13,370 nucleotides of DNA from an uncultured Rhodospirillaceae bacterium (lineage in GTDB: Bacteria > Pseudomonadota > Alphaproteobacteria > Rhodospirillales > UBA2165): the NCBI GenBank assembly GCA_913054205.1, contig CAJXJM010000024.1, forward strand, positions 1 to 13,370. Direction: 5' to 3'. Below the pieces are notes generated by a model. The model did no database searches, had not been told where the DNA came from, and was given only the letters and a program-made list of their open reading frames with translations. This document shows, piece by piece, positions 1 to 6,402 of the stretch (position 1 is the first letter of the stretch; the number at the start of each line of letters is the position of its first letter). A program made the translations under genes and the position numbers.

Positions 1-493
1 CCACCGTCACATGGAGCCGCTGAGCTTCGTCAAAGGCAATATAGCGCCAGCCATGCCAACTATTATTTGGTAGATCTTCGAATATCACTTCTACCCGATG
101 GCGCCCGAAGGATTTCAAGTCTGGAACTTGAACGCGAAATATTCTGTGCTGTTCAGCGATATAAAGAAATCCATTTTTCCAGGCAACGCCGTTGGGCATC
201 GCCAGACCTGAAGTAATTTGAGCCACGTCTTCTGCCCGGCCGTCGCGATTTTTGTCGACAGCCACAAAAACACTACCGCCGCGTCGGTTGCCGACAAATA
301 CCGCGTCATGTTCGGATACAACAACCATCGAGCGGGCGTTTGGAACACGCGCGAATAGGCCAATTTTAAACCCCGGCGGAAGATTGATTTTTTTGAGATC
401 AATCGAGCTCTGCGCATGTGAAATGTGTCCCCCGCCGGATATCAACAAGATGAGGAGAAGCAGACGAAGAATTTTGATCCCATAATGAGTCAT
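1..493 (-). CDS. PQQ-dependent sugar (sorbosone-type) dehydrogenase, N-terminal part, runs off the left edge
   Basis: The gene starts at ATG 493 on the minus strand and is cut by the window edge after about 164 codons, so only the N-terminal third or so is visible. Residues 1-27 form a signal peptide: a basic start, a Leu/Ile-rich core, then SHA before Q28. The mature part carries LPPGFKIGLFA, then VFVGNRRGG, DKNRDGRAEDV and MPNGVAWKNGFLYIAE. These are beta-propeller blade motifs typical of soluble aldose or L-sorbosone dehydrogenases of the GDH-B type. The family oxidises sugars in the periplasm using PQQ, but the PQQ and calcium sites lie beyond the edge. The gene begins 12 bp after the stop of the EamA transporter, so the two are probably co-transcribed. 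No strong Shine-Dalgarno is visible, which fits dependence on the upstream gene. The fold assignment is firm. The substrate is unknown. Confidence 0.8.
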   Translation of the reverse strand, partial: MTHYGIKILRLLLLILLISGGGHISHAQSSIDLKKINLPPGFKIGLFARVPNARSMVVVSEHDAVFVGNRRGGSVFVAVDKNRDGRAEDVAQITSGLAMPNGVAWKNGFLYIAEQHRIFRVQVPDLKSFGRHRVEVIFEDLPNNSWHGWRYIAFDEAQRLHVTV

Positions 494-505
494 GATTTCA
501 AGATA

Positions 506-1411
506 CTAAGAATTGCGGCTTTTTCCAAACCCAAATGACGGTAATAAAACCAATGCCAGGGCGCTACAGACGAGTAGCAAGCCACCAATTTCGCGCCAGC
601 TAATCGGTTCATCCAAAATAAGATTGCCACTATAGACTCCGAGTATTGGCACCAACATGATCGACACGGTGGAGACGGATACCGGCACCTCTTTGACAAT
701 CCGGAACCAGGCGAACCAGCAGAATATGATGGGATACAATAAAATAAATATCGTCGACCAAATTGCAGCCTGAGATACTGGCTGCCACTGATCATGCTCA
801 ATAAATATAGCGATGATTGTGATCGGCAATCCGCCGATCAGCAATTGCCAGCCGGCCAAGGCAGTCGCTGACATTTGCCAATTGACGCGCTTTTGAATGG
901 CGGTACCCACGCCCCATGAAATCGCTGCGATTAGCATGAATATTGTGCCCAGCGGTTTGAGCGTAAAAATACCGAACTCACCAATGGTCAAAGCGCCAAG
1001 GCCAACGAGACCGAGCGCGAGACCAATAATGCGCTGAAGAGTTGGGCGTTCATTGTTTAAAAACATGCTGAAAACCACGGCCCAGAGCGGCATGGTATAG
1101 GCGATGATCGAGGCCTGACCTGAGGCGAGGAGGCGGATGCCCCAGGCGCTGAAAATATGCCAGATCATGACATTAAAAACGGCCGCTAGAATAAGCGGCT
1201 TCCATTGGCCTTTAGGCACGGACATGTTTTGTTTTAGGAGTAGACCAACCGAAAATATAAACAGCGCCGCTGTCGGTGAAATGAGTCCGCGATAGGTCCA
1301 TGGTGGAATTTCACTGAGGCCAATTTTCAAAAATGGCCAGGACGTCCCCCACCCCAAGATCACGGCGATGAGTAAAAAATATCCAGACGGGGAGAGGCCT
1401 TGTTTGTTCAT
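506..1411 (-). CDS. EamA/DMT-family transporter, 10 predicted membrane helices
   Basis: A 301-residue inner-membrane protein made of two EamA repeats. The first repeat begins with the usual GWGTSWPFLKIGL signature and the second with LIAAISWGVGTAIQKR around residues 160-175. About ten hydrophobic helices are visible, and the C-terminus is short and basic (GKSRNS). DMT-family carriers mostly export metabolites, amino acids or drugs, and the sequence does not reveal the substrate. I chose ATG 1411 as the start. A longer reading from TTG 1435 would begin inside the U-tract of the terminator at 1434-1463 and would add only eight polar residues. The gene reads directly into the secreted sugar dehydrogenase with a 12-bp gap, so the two probably form one transcript. 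Whether the carrier moves a substrate or product of that enzyme is only a guess. Confidence 0.88.
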   Translation of the reverse strand: MNKQGLSPSGYFLLIAVILGWGTSWPFLKIGLSEIPPWTYRGLISPTAALFIFSVGLLLKQNMSVPKGQWKPLILAAVFNVMIWHIFSAWGIRLLASGQASIIAYTMPLWAVVFSMFLNNERPTLQRIIGLALGLVGLGALTIGEFGIFTLKPLGTIFMLIAAISWGVGTAIQKRVNWQMSATALAGWQLLIGGLPITIIAIFIEHDQWQPVSQAAIWSTIFILLYPIIFCWFAWFRIVKEVPVSVSTVSIMLVPILGVYSGNLILDEPISWREIGGLLLVCSALALVLLPSFGFGKSRNS

Positions 1412-1433
1412 TGCTGTCCGGTTCTTTTTGATC

Positions 1434-1463
1434 AAAAAAAAGCCGGCGATTTATACGCCGGCT
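1434..1463 (-). terminator. Intrinsic terminator after the OmpA-like lipoprotein gene
   Basis: A perfect 8-bp GC-rich stem (AGCCGGCG at 1441-1448 paired with CGCCGGCT at 1456-1463) closes a 7-nt AT loop. On the minus strand it is followed by a run of eight U. It lies about 20 bp past the stop of the lipoprotein gene and just upstream of the transporter. The transporter operon therefore either has its own promoter very close by or depends on read-through. Confidence 0.85.
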
Positions 1464-1484
1464 CTCTTTGAATATTCGATTTCT

Positions 1485-2657
1485 TTAATTCAAATAAAGA
1501 TGAACTTCATTTGATTGAGCCGCTTGACTGGTTTTGGCGGAGACCGCAATCCGTTGCGGCGGTAATCCCATCCGTTGCAGCGAACGCATGACGTTTTCTG
1601 CATTGCGGCGGGCTTTGTTTGAATTAAGCGCTACACGGGCAGCGCCACCAGATGCCGGCGCAACGGCAACCAACTGGAAGGTCGCGTTCGGGCGACGATC
1701 GAGGCTGCGGCTGACGGCATTATAAAGCGCCTGATCATAGGCAACATTAGCGCGATCAAATCGAATGACAACCAACGGACGACGACCAACGAGTGAGCGT
1801 GGTGTTGTCTGGCGATTAATCGTTCCTGCTGTAGCAGCGGTTAGTGCCCGGTTGGTAAGGCTGGAGCCCATTAACTCACCGCTTTTAACGGCTGCGGACA
1901 ATGTGTTGAGATTGCTACGCTCTGTGGCGACGTAATTTGTTTGGCGTTGAATGTCTTCAGAAAGCTCTTTTAACAAACGATCGATCAAAACCACTGTGCG
2001 GTTGACTTCATCTTCGAGGATCGCGAGTTGCTGATGGTCTTCATCGATGGCACCGGAAAGCCTGAAAGCGGCGCGGGTGTTTTCGGCAAGGAAAGCAGCC
2101 AAGGTCGAGTCTGCTGTCACATTCGTTGTCAGCACATTCATATCGCTAATATCGTCGCCGATTTTTTTAAGGTCGGACAGAGCTTGATTAAATTGTTCAA
2201 CCAACACCGGGTTACCGGGTGTGGTACCAACTTGTAGCCGCGCATTGATTGCAGAAACGGCACCGTGGTAGCGCTGCGAATCCTGAACTGTTTTACCGCG
2301 AACAGATTGTAACGCACCATTGTTCTTAGAAACATTGCTTTGCAGTCGGCGGAGCTCATTTCGAAGCTCTATCGCTTTTTGCCCAACGAAAGTACCTGTG
2401 TTGGAGCCCGATGTTACGCCTGTAGGTTCAAATTTTGACGTTCCCATTGAAGGAGGTTGAGTCGCCCTCTGAGTTCGTGCCGGTTGGGTCTGCCTCTGGG
2501 GTGTGGAAGCCTGTGCTTGCTGTGTGTTGCTTGCTGATGGATCTTCGCCCGTCAATGACGGTAAAAGAGAATCAGATGAAAAAGAACACCCTGCAAGAAG
2601 GCCTGTAATTAGGACTGTCGCGCTAACAACAATCGAACGATTAATTTTAATGGTCAT
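1485..2657 (-). CDS. Outer-membrane lipoprotein with central helical region and a divergent OmpA-like C-terminal domain
   Basis: A 390-residue lipoprotein. The signal peptide ends in a lipobox (LAGC, residues 21-24) with Cys24 as the lipidated residue. Ser at +2 predicts outer-membrane sorting. Residues 30-90 are low-complexity, rich in Gln, Thr, Ser and Pro, as in a flexible tether. Residues about 95-260 are helical and probably coiled-coil, with LRNELRRLQSNVSKN near their start. The last 100 residues look like an OmpA fold: VVIRFDRANVAYDQALYNAV, then NSNKARRNAENVMRSLQRMG, then a closing beta strand. The domain is diverged. The expected NRRVEI ending reads NEVHLYL, and the usual Asp/Arg peptidoglycan-binding pattern is not obvious. 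The likely role is an envelope spacer or anchor. The start at ATG 2657 is preceded by GGGGAAAAG as a possible ribosome-binding site. The gene is probably a single unit, since it ends in a strong terminator. Confidence 0.75.
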   Translation of the reverse strand: MTIKINRSIVVSATVLITGLLAGCSFSSDSLLPSLTGEDPSASNTQQAQASTPQRQTQPARTQRATQPPSMGTSKFEPTGVTSGSNTGTFVGQKAIELRNELRRLQSNVSKNNGALQSVRGKTVQDSQRYHGAVSAINARLQVGTTPGNPVLVEQFNQALSDLKKIGDDISDMNVLTTNVTADSTLAAFLAENTRAAFRLSGAIDEDHQQLAILEDEVNRTVVLIDRLLKELSEDIQRQTNYVATERSNLNTLSAAVKSGELMGSSLTNRALTAATAGTINRQTTPRSLVGRRPLVVIRFDRANVAYDQALYNAVSRSLDRRPNATFQLVAVAPASGGAARVALNSNKARRNAENVMRSLQRMGLPPQRIAVSAKTSQAAQSNEVHLYLN

Positions 2658-2946
2658 CGCGCCGCTTTTCCCCGTTCAAATTAACAAAAGCCCCAAAAGA
2701 AATAAGCCATGTTCTGTGGTAACTTCAGTTAAATCAATACTACAAATCAATGCTTTAGTAGAAGGAATTAACATGCCTCCCTTCAACTTATCAAGTATTA
2801 CTTAATGTGCCTGTATTTGACAAGCAAGGGTAAAAGCATCCAGATCAAAATAAAACCCCCTAAATCAGATTGATTTACGCCTTAAAAAAGACTTCAAAAG
2901 ATGTCTTGAAACACCGGAGCGTTTTGAATAGTGTCCCCTCCGTTCC
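2658..2946. other. AT-rich intergenic region between the lipoprotein gene and tRNA-Arg
   Basis: I see no gene here. The segment next to 2658 must hold the promoter of the minus-strand lipoprotein gene, but no -35/-10 pair stands out among several TTGATT-like hexamers. There are two small hairpins. One is CTACAAA with TTTAGTAG at 2740-2761, with one bulge. The other is AAGACTTC-AAAA-GATGTCTT at 2888-2907, with one mismatch, just upstream of the tRNA promoter. Confidence 0.5.
2906..2934 (+). promoter_or_regulatory. Candidate sigma-70 promoter of tRNA-Arg with a GC-rich discriminator
   Basis: The -35 box is TTGAAA (2906-2911, five of six consensus bases). A 17-bp spacer follows, then a weak -10 box TAGTGT (2929-2934). 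The next bases, GTCCCCTCC, are GC-rich, as is usual for the discriminator of stringently controlled stable-RNA promoters. Transcription would start near 2941, giving only a few bases of leader before the tRNA. The -10 is poor, so this is a candidate only. Confidence 0.45.
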
Positions 2947-3023
2947 GCGCCCGTAGCTCAATTGGATAGAGCGTCTGACTACGAATCAGGAGGTTGGGAG
3001 TTCGAGTCTCTCCGGGCGCGCCA
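2947..3023 (+). tRNA. tRNA-Arg (anticodon ACG), CCA end encoded
   Basis: A full cloverleaf is visible. The acceptor stem GCGCCCG (2947-2953) pairs with CGGGCGC (3013-3019). It is followed by discriminator G3020 and an encoded CCA (3021-3023). The D arm is GCTC/GAGC. The anticodon stem TCTGA/TCAGG closes the loop CTACGAA, with anticodon ACG at 2981-2983. The T arm is GGGAG-TTCGAGT-CTCTC. The wobble A should be edited to inosine by TadA, so this tRNA reads CGU, CGC and CGA arginine codons. It is transcribed alone, and no integrase or attachment-site duplication lies next to it. Length is 77 nt. Confidence 0.97.
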
Positions 3024-3158
3024 TTCATTTTCTGCCGAAATTCCCTTAGTTCTTTTAAAAAAACAAATGTGGAGCTATACCGGTTAAAAAAACCTTTAAA
3101 TTTATACAATAAGATAAATTTGAGTGTGGTTTTTGCAACTGGAGGAGCCTCTAGTGAA

Positions 3159-3185
3159 ATGTATGACGTTAATAGTGGTTTATGA
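3159..3185 (+). CDS. Possible leader peptide of 8 codons overlapping the start of the hydratase gene
   Basis: A strong Shine-Dalgarno (GGAGGAG, 3141-3147) lies about 35 bases before the hydratase ATG, too far to serve it directly. Downstream of it, ATG 3159 opens an 8-codon frame (MYDVNSGL) whose TGA overlaps the hydratase start in TTATGATG. GTG 3154 is better spaced from the Shine-Dalgarno and opens a 13-codon frame ending at 3195, inside the hydratase gene. Either one would deliver ribosomes to the hydratase start by translational coupling. I infer this from layout alone. The peptide has no recognised attenuator codons. Confidence 0.3.
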   Translation: MYDVNSGL

Positions 3186-3976
3186 TGCGGGCTAGCCTAC
3201 GGTCGCTGGTGGATAATCGACTGGACCCGGATGCTTGGCCTGGATTTAGGCCACCAAATGCACCCGAGGATGAACGAGAGGCCTATCAACTCCAGTTCGA
3301 ACTTCATGAAGGATTAACAGCGGCTGGACTTGGCGCGCGGGTTGGTTGGAAAATCGGCTGTACGACACCGGTTATGCAAAAATTCATGTCGATTGATCAT
3401 CCGTGCTCTGGCGGGATAATGGAAAAATGCGCTCATTTTGATCATGTCGAAATACCTCAAACGCGGTTCAACCGGGTCGGCGTTGAATGTGAAATCGCCG
3501 TGACAATGGGAATAGACTTGCCCGCTCAAACCGAACCTTATCGCCGGGAAGATGTGGCAGAGGCTGTGCTAAGTTGCCGCGCGGCGATGGAGCTCGTTGA
3601 TGATCGCTATGCTGATTTTAAAACATTGTCGACGGAAACGTTGATTGTTGATGATTTTTTTCAAAGCGCTTGTGTGTTGGGACCCGAGATCATCGACTGG
3701 CAAGAGATCGACCTTGGCACTGTAATCGGCCGCACATTCATCAATGGGGAAGAAGCAGGACGCGGTCAGGGGTCCGATATTATGGGCCATCCGCTCAACG
3801 CGCTTGCTTGGCTTGCCAACAATCTGAACTCACTTGGCCGCGAGCTCAAAGCCGGCGAATTTGTATTGTTGGGCAGTATGGTCGAATGCCAATGGTTATC
3901 GCCTGGTGGCGAAACCGGCAATATCGTTGAAATGGATATTTCCGGCCTCGGCCAGATTTCTGCCAAATTCACGTAA
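3182..3976 (+). CDS. 2-keto-4-pentenoate hydratase / fumarylacetoacetate hydrolase (MhpD-like) family protein
   Basis: A 264-residue enzyme, the normal length for the MhpD branch of the FAH superfamily. Members hydrate 2-hydroxypenta-2,4-dienoates from meta-cleavage of aromatic rings, or decarboxylate related oxo-acids, using Mg2+ or Mn2+. Visible motifs are GWKIGCTT (residues 55-62) and VECEIAV (101-107), with the metal ligands expected to be Glu102 and Glu104. CRAAMELVDDRYADF (132-146) carries the third ligand, Glu137. DDFFQSACVLGP and GSDIMGHPLNALAWLANNL follow, the latter being the typical C-terminal signature. The frame is closed by TAG at 3173, so the start must be ATG 3182 or ATG 3185. 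No Shine-Dalgarno sits at the right distance, and translation may be coupled to the short upstream frame. An AU-rich terminator follows. No other ring-cleavage gene is adjacent, so the substrate is unknown. Confidence 0.85.
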   Translation: MMRASLRSLVDNRLDPDAWPGFRPPNAPEDEREAYQLQFELHEGLTAAGLGARVGWKIGCTTPVMQKFMSIDHPCSGGIMEKCAHFDHVEIPQTRFNRVGVECEIAVTMGIDLPAQTEPYRREDVAEAVLSCRAAMELVDDRYADFKTLSTETLIVDDFFQSACVLGPEIIDWQEIDLGTVIGRTFINGEEAGRGQGSDIMGHPLNALAWLANNLNSLGRELKAGEFVLLGSMVECQWLSPGGETGNIVEMDISGLGQISAKFT

Positions 3977-3996
3977 AAACGTCTAATAAGTTTCAA

Positions 3997-4028
3997 AAAA
4001 CCGCATTTTTGGGTGGAAAATCGGTTTT
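3997..4028 (+). terminator. Probable intrinsic terminator after the hydratase gene
   Basis: A long AU-rich hairpin starts 20 bp past the stop. AAAACCG (3997-4003) and ATTTT (4005-4009) pair with AAAAT (4017-4021) and CGGTTTT (4022-4028). C4004 is bulged and the loop has seven bases. The right arm ends in TTTT, followed by CT. Its low GC content lowers confidence. Confidence 0.55.
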
Positions 4029-4052
4029 CTGTCGCCATTTACCAGGTATCAG

Positions 4053-4058
4053 TATAAT
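4053..4058 (+). promoter_or_regulatory. Consensus -10 box upstream of the 139-aa gene
   Basis: A perfect TATAAT lies 17 bp before ATG 4076, after the hydratase terminator. No good -35 sits at 16-18 bp spacing and there is no TGn extension. If it is used, the mRNA would have a leader of only about 10 bases and no Shine-Dalgarno. Confidence 0.35.
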
Positions 4059-4075
4059 TTAATCGGTACCGACCC

Positions 4076-4495
4076 ATGCATGATAAAATAATTAAAGACG
4101 TCGTCGAAAATCTAGACGACGAGAGATCCAAATATTTTGGCATAGTCCTCAGTTCCCTACAGCATGACAGCCGTACACAATTGGTGCCAAATCTTCTCTA
4201 TACCGTTTTGAAAGAAGTCGTTGCCGTCGTGCCGCCCTATCTGCCGCCCAATGATTTTATTAATATGCTATTTGGATTTGTTGGTGATAATTCTCAAAAG
4301 ATCACCGCTGTGATGTATTCCAGTCAATACATTACCGATCCCTCAGTTCTTCAAACCGTCACCAATGAATTTGTTGGGAAAGTCACTGATATGACTTATC
4401 AACTGCATCAGCAAGGTGACATTGATACGGGCGAGAGAAAAGTACGCAGCTATTCCTGGCCCTATGAAAATGCAGATTTCCCGTTTGCGGACTGA
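4076..4495 (+). CDS. Hypothetical protein, 139 aa, acidic and soluble
   Basis: I do not recognise this protein. It has 139 residues, no signal peptide and no membrane segment. The first half looks helical (VVENLDDERSKYFGIVLSSL) and is followed by a hydrophobic proline-rich stretch (VVAVVPPYLPPNDFINMLFG, about residues 49-68). The last 30 residues are polar, ending in YENADFPFAD. Coding is supported by an uninterrupted frame with balanced amino-acid use, a perfect -10 box upstream and a terminator separating it from the previous gene. ATG 4076 is the only plausible start, but it has no Shine-Dalgarno. With the predicted transcription start, the message would be nearly leaderless. The gene converges on the unknown 109-aa gene with 23 bp between their stops. 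No function can be proposed from sequence. Confidence 0.7.
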   Translation: MHDKIIKDVVENLDDERSKYFGIVLSSLQHDSRTQLVPNLLYTVLKEVVAVVPPYLPPNDFINMLFGFVGDNSQKITAVMYSSQYITDPSVLQTVTNEFVGKVTDMTYQLHQQGDIDTGERKVRSYSWPYENADFPFAD

Positions 4496-4518
4496 TTTTA
4501 GCCCGCTAATATTTTTCT

Positions 4519-4848
4519 TTATGCAGGCGGTCCCATTTCCTGAGCGCGATTTGAGGCGCGGAACATGTAATGGCGTAATACAGGCTGAACAAGATACAGC
4601 AGCGCCATTTCATCGACGATCTTTTTATCCTCGCTTCCCGGTTCTAAAACACCCCCCATTAAGGCTTTCGCGTCGGCATCTCCTTGAATGGCTTTGAGCG
4701 CCACCAAACCCCATTCCGTATATTTTTTACCGTCAATATTCTTATGAAGTTCAGCCAACCGCTGGTCATAGTCGTCCAACAGGCTGCCCCAAAATTCGAC
4801 ATCATAGTTTTGTTGTAAATCTTCAATGAGTGCGGAAATATCCGTCAT
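4519..4848 (-). CDS. Hypothetical protein, 109 aa, mostly helical
   Basis: I do not recognise this protein. It is soluble and acidic, with predicted helices at the N-terminus (ALIEDLQQNYDVEFWGSLLD), in the middle (EWGLVALKAIQGDADAKALMGG) and near the C-terminus (DEMALLYLVQPVLRHYMFRA). It ends in the polar tail EMGPPA. No cysteine pairs, metal sites or nucleotide-binding motifs are visible. The start at ATG 4848 has a good Shine-Dalgarno (AAGGA, eight bases away) that overlaps the TAA stop of the truncated GST frame. The two are therefore probably translated in tandem from one message. It is not an obvious GST C-terminal domain, so I do not read it as the missing half of its neighbour. Confidence 0.7.
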   Translation of the reverse strand: MTDISALIEDLQQNYDVEFWGSLLDDYDQRLAELHKNIDGKKYTEWGLVALKAIQGDADAKALMGGVLEPGSEDKKIVDEMALLYLVQPVLRHYMFRASNRAQEMGPPA

Positions 4849-4859
4849 TCTAATTTTCC

Positions 4860-5072
4860 TTATGTGCTAACGCTCGCATCGAGAATAATTATGCTATCGC
4901 GGACCATTGTCGGCACCCCGCCATTTGGATTTGAGACTAAATATTTTGGGGAAAGGTGTTCTTTGATTGCCAAATTGACCGTGATATCAGTCCATTCCAA
5001 GTCTTTTTCAGACAAGCAAATGCAAACCTTTTGGCTACATGTTGAGTGAGGTGTATTGTATAGCTCCAGCAT
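4860..5072 (-). pseudogene. Truncated glutathione S-transferase: N-terminal thioredoxin-like domain only
   Basis: A 70-residue frame that matches only the start of a GST. MLELYNTPHSTCSQKV (1-16) is the first strand and active-site loop, with Ser10/Ser13 or Cys12 as the possible catalytic side chain. NPNGGVPTMV (48-57) holds the cis-proline that binds the glutathione backbone. IIILDAS (61-67) sits where the conserved Glu/Asp-Ser pair contacts the gamma-glutamyl group. Full-length GSTs have about 200-240 residues, with an all-helical C-terminal domain that is absent here. The frame stops at TAA just before the next gene, and I see no continuation in other frames. A deletion fused to a new stop is the simplest explanation. 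The frame itself is intact and starts at a normal ATG, so a short expressed GST_N protein cannot be excluded. Confidence 0.7.
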
Positions 5073-5079
5073 GGTCTTT

Positions 5080-5125
5080 AGTTCCCGCTCCCGCGTGTTT
5101 TCTCGCGTGTTTTCTGGGGGGAACT
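5080..5125. repeat. Exact 12-bp tandem repeat inside a 7-bp inverted repeat
   Basis: CGCGTGTTTTCT occurs twice without a gap (5092-5103 and 5104-5115). The pair is flanked by AGTTCCC (5080-5086) and its complement GGGAACT (5119-5125), giving a possible stem with a 32-base loop. It lies immediately upstream of the truncated GST frame, within its presumed 5' leader on the minus strand. It could be a regulatory element or slippage scar tissue. Confidence 0.6.
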
Positions 5126-5176
5126 AATATCCGATTTGAGCCATTCTGTCACACAGCCAATTGAGGCTGAAGAAAC

Positions 5177-5506
5177 TTAAAAATCTTCGGTTCTGATATC
5201 TAGATCGATGCGTTCAAGATCGGCGAGAAGCATTTCTTCTTCATCATCAATATCGACAAAACGCACAGCAACACCATCATCCAGCGACCTTGAAACAGTA
5301 GCGCTTAATTGACCGACGTCTTCAATCATTAATTCAACCGAATCGTCCGGTTTAATATTACCTCGAAGATCCAACGCAGCACCACCTGCAGAAACATCAA
5401 GCAGAGTGGTTTCTATTTCTTCTTCGTTGATAATGGCGATAACGCTATTTGGTGCCTTAACTCTTTTGTGTTGGCGCTTTTCGTCAAAGTTCTCTTGCAC
5501 TGACAT
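5177..5506 (-). CDS. PilZ-domain protein, likely c-di-GMP receptor
   Basis: A stand-alone PilZ domain of 109 residues. Both parts of the c-di-GMP site are present: RxxxR at Arg11-Arg15 (RQHKR) and D/NxSxxG at Asp37-Ser39-Gly42 (DVSAGG). The rest alternates beta strands (SVIAIINEEE, DSVELMIEDVGQLSATV, GVAVRFVDI) and ends in an acidic helix (DEEEMLLADLERIDLDI). Such proteins bind c-di-GMP and pass the signal to partners controlling motility, polysaccharide or surface attachment. The partner is not visible here. The start at ATG 5506 has a strong Shine-Dalgarno (GGAGG). The gene lies 110 bp after the SDR gene and has its own candidate promoter, so it is probably expressed independently of the acyl-CoA genes. 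Confidence 0.88.
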   Translation of the reverse strand: MSVQENFDEKRQHKRVKAPNSVIAIINEEEIETTLLDVSAGGAALDLRGNIKPDDSVELMIEDVGQLSATVSRSLDDGVAVRFVDIDDEEEMLLADLERIDLDIRTEDF

Positions 5507-5540
5507 CGTTACCTCCTCTTTAGTGAACGAAATCTCTTAC

Positions 5541-5569
5541 AGTTCATCCCTATTTGGATTTCGCGTCAA
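5541..5569 (-). promoter_or_regulatory. Candidate promoter of the PilZ gene
   Basis: On the minus strand, TTGACG (5569-5564, five of six consensus) is followed after 17 bp by TGAACT (5546-5541, three of six). The -35 is good and the -10 weak. Position and orientation fit the PilZ gene, with about 30 bases of leader. Confidence 0.35.
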
Positions 5570-5616
5570 TCCCCTTTTTTGTTGATACCGATATATTACA
5601 GCCGAGACTTAAACGT

Positions 5617-6378
5617 CTAGTTGTTTACCGAGCCGCCATCAACAACCAGACATTGTCCAGTAATGAAGTCGCTGTCGGCGGAAGCTAAGAAAACCAAGGC
5701 GCCGATGAGGTCTTCCGGCGTTTGATAGCGTTTCAATGCACGGCTTGCGGCATTGGCGTCGCGGTACTGCATATGTTGGTCGCTGTTCAACACATTCTCG
5801 CTCATGGTCAGGCCGGGCGCGATGGTATTTACGCAAATGCCGTCATCTCCCAATTCCCGCGATAGCGAGCGCGTCATCGCTAACACGGCCCCTTTGGAGG
5901 AAACATAATGCAATAAATTGGGAGACCCTTTGAATAAAGTTCCAGAAGCTATGTTGATGATTTTACCCGAGCCCTGTTTGCGCATGACAGGGGAGGCTGC
6001 CTTGGTGCAGAGCCAGGGTCCTTTAACATTTACCGCCATCAGCCGATCCCATTCTTCGACATCTATATTTTCGAAAGGCCCGAGCGCAACCGTGCCGAAA
6101 AGGGCAGCATTATTAACTAAGATATCGACAGTGCCGAAGCGCTTAACCGTCTCGTCGATCATGTCCTGGGTTGCTTTTTCATCGCTTACATCTGTCGAAA
6201 GAGCCAGCGTTTCTGAGCCTTGGCAAATGTTCTCAATTTCGGCAGCTATGGGGGCACAATCGAGCACATCAGTGACGACGACTTTTGCCCCTTCCGCGGC
6301 GAGGGCTTTGGCATAGGTCGCACCAATTCCCTGAGCCGCACCGGTGACGATGGCGACTTTATTATCCAGTTTTGCCAA
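5617..6378 (-). CDS. SDR-family NAD(P)-dependent oxidoreductase
   Basis: A 253-residue classical short-chain dehydrogenase. The cofactor loop is TGAAQGIG (12-19) and the NNA motif is at 89-91. The catalytic tetrad is complete: Asn117, Ser145 (IASG), Tyr158 and Lys162 (YVSSK). The acidic residue at the end of strand 2 (VVVTDVLD, Asp37) suggests NAD rather than NADP. The C-terminus ends in DFITGQCLVVDGGSVNN, as in FabG-like enzymes. The start is TTG 6378. No in-frame ATG is nearby, and GGGAG sits seven bases upstream. The gene follows the crotonase gene by 24 bp, so the two form an operon. With the crotonase it could carry out the hydratase and beta-hydroxyacyl-CoA dehydrogenase steps of a beta-oxidation-like route. 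That pairing is inferred from context. Confidence 0.9.
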   Translation of the reverse strand: MAKLDNKVAIVTGAAQGIGATYAKALAAEGAKVVVTDVLDCAPIAAEIENICQGSETLALSTDVSDEKATQDMIDETVKRFGTVDILVNNAALFGTVALGPFENIDVEEWDRLMAVNVKGPWLCTKAASPVMRKQGSGKIINIASGTLFKGSPNLLHYVSSKGAVLAMTRSLSRELGDDGICVNTIAPGLTMSENVLNSDQHMQYRDANAASRALKRYQTPEDLIGALVFLASADSDFITGQCLVVDGGSVNN

Positions 6379-6402
6379 TAAATTTCTCCCGAGTTGTTTT
6401 GG

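Noticed and set aside
73..85. 13-base match GATCTTCGAATAT shared with 11059-11071
   Set aside because: A match of this length is expected by chance about once or more in a window of this size; no flanking similarity.
1412..1435. Longer EamA start at TTG 1435
   Set aside because: It lies in the U-tract of a strong terminator; ATG 1411 gives a normal EamA N-terminus.
2947..3181. tRNA-Arg as an attachment site of an integrated element
   Set aside because: No integrase, no repeated tRNA 3' end and no foreign-looking gene block follows; the next genes look chromosomal.
5918..6316. 132-codon plus-strand frame opposite the SDR gene
   Set aside because: The minus-strand SDR has a complete catalytic tetrad and cofactor motif here; the opposite frame is Ser/Thr-rich nonsense with no ribosome site.
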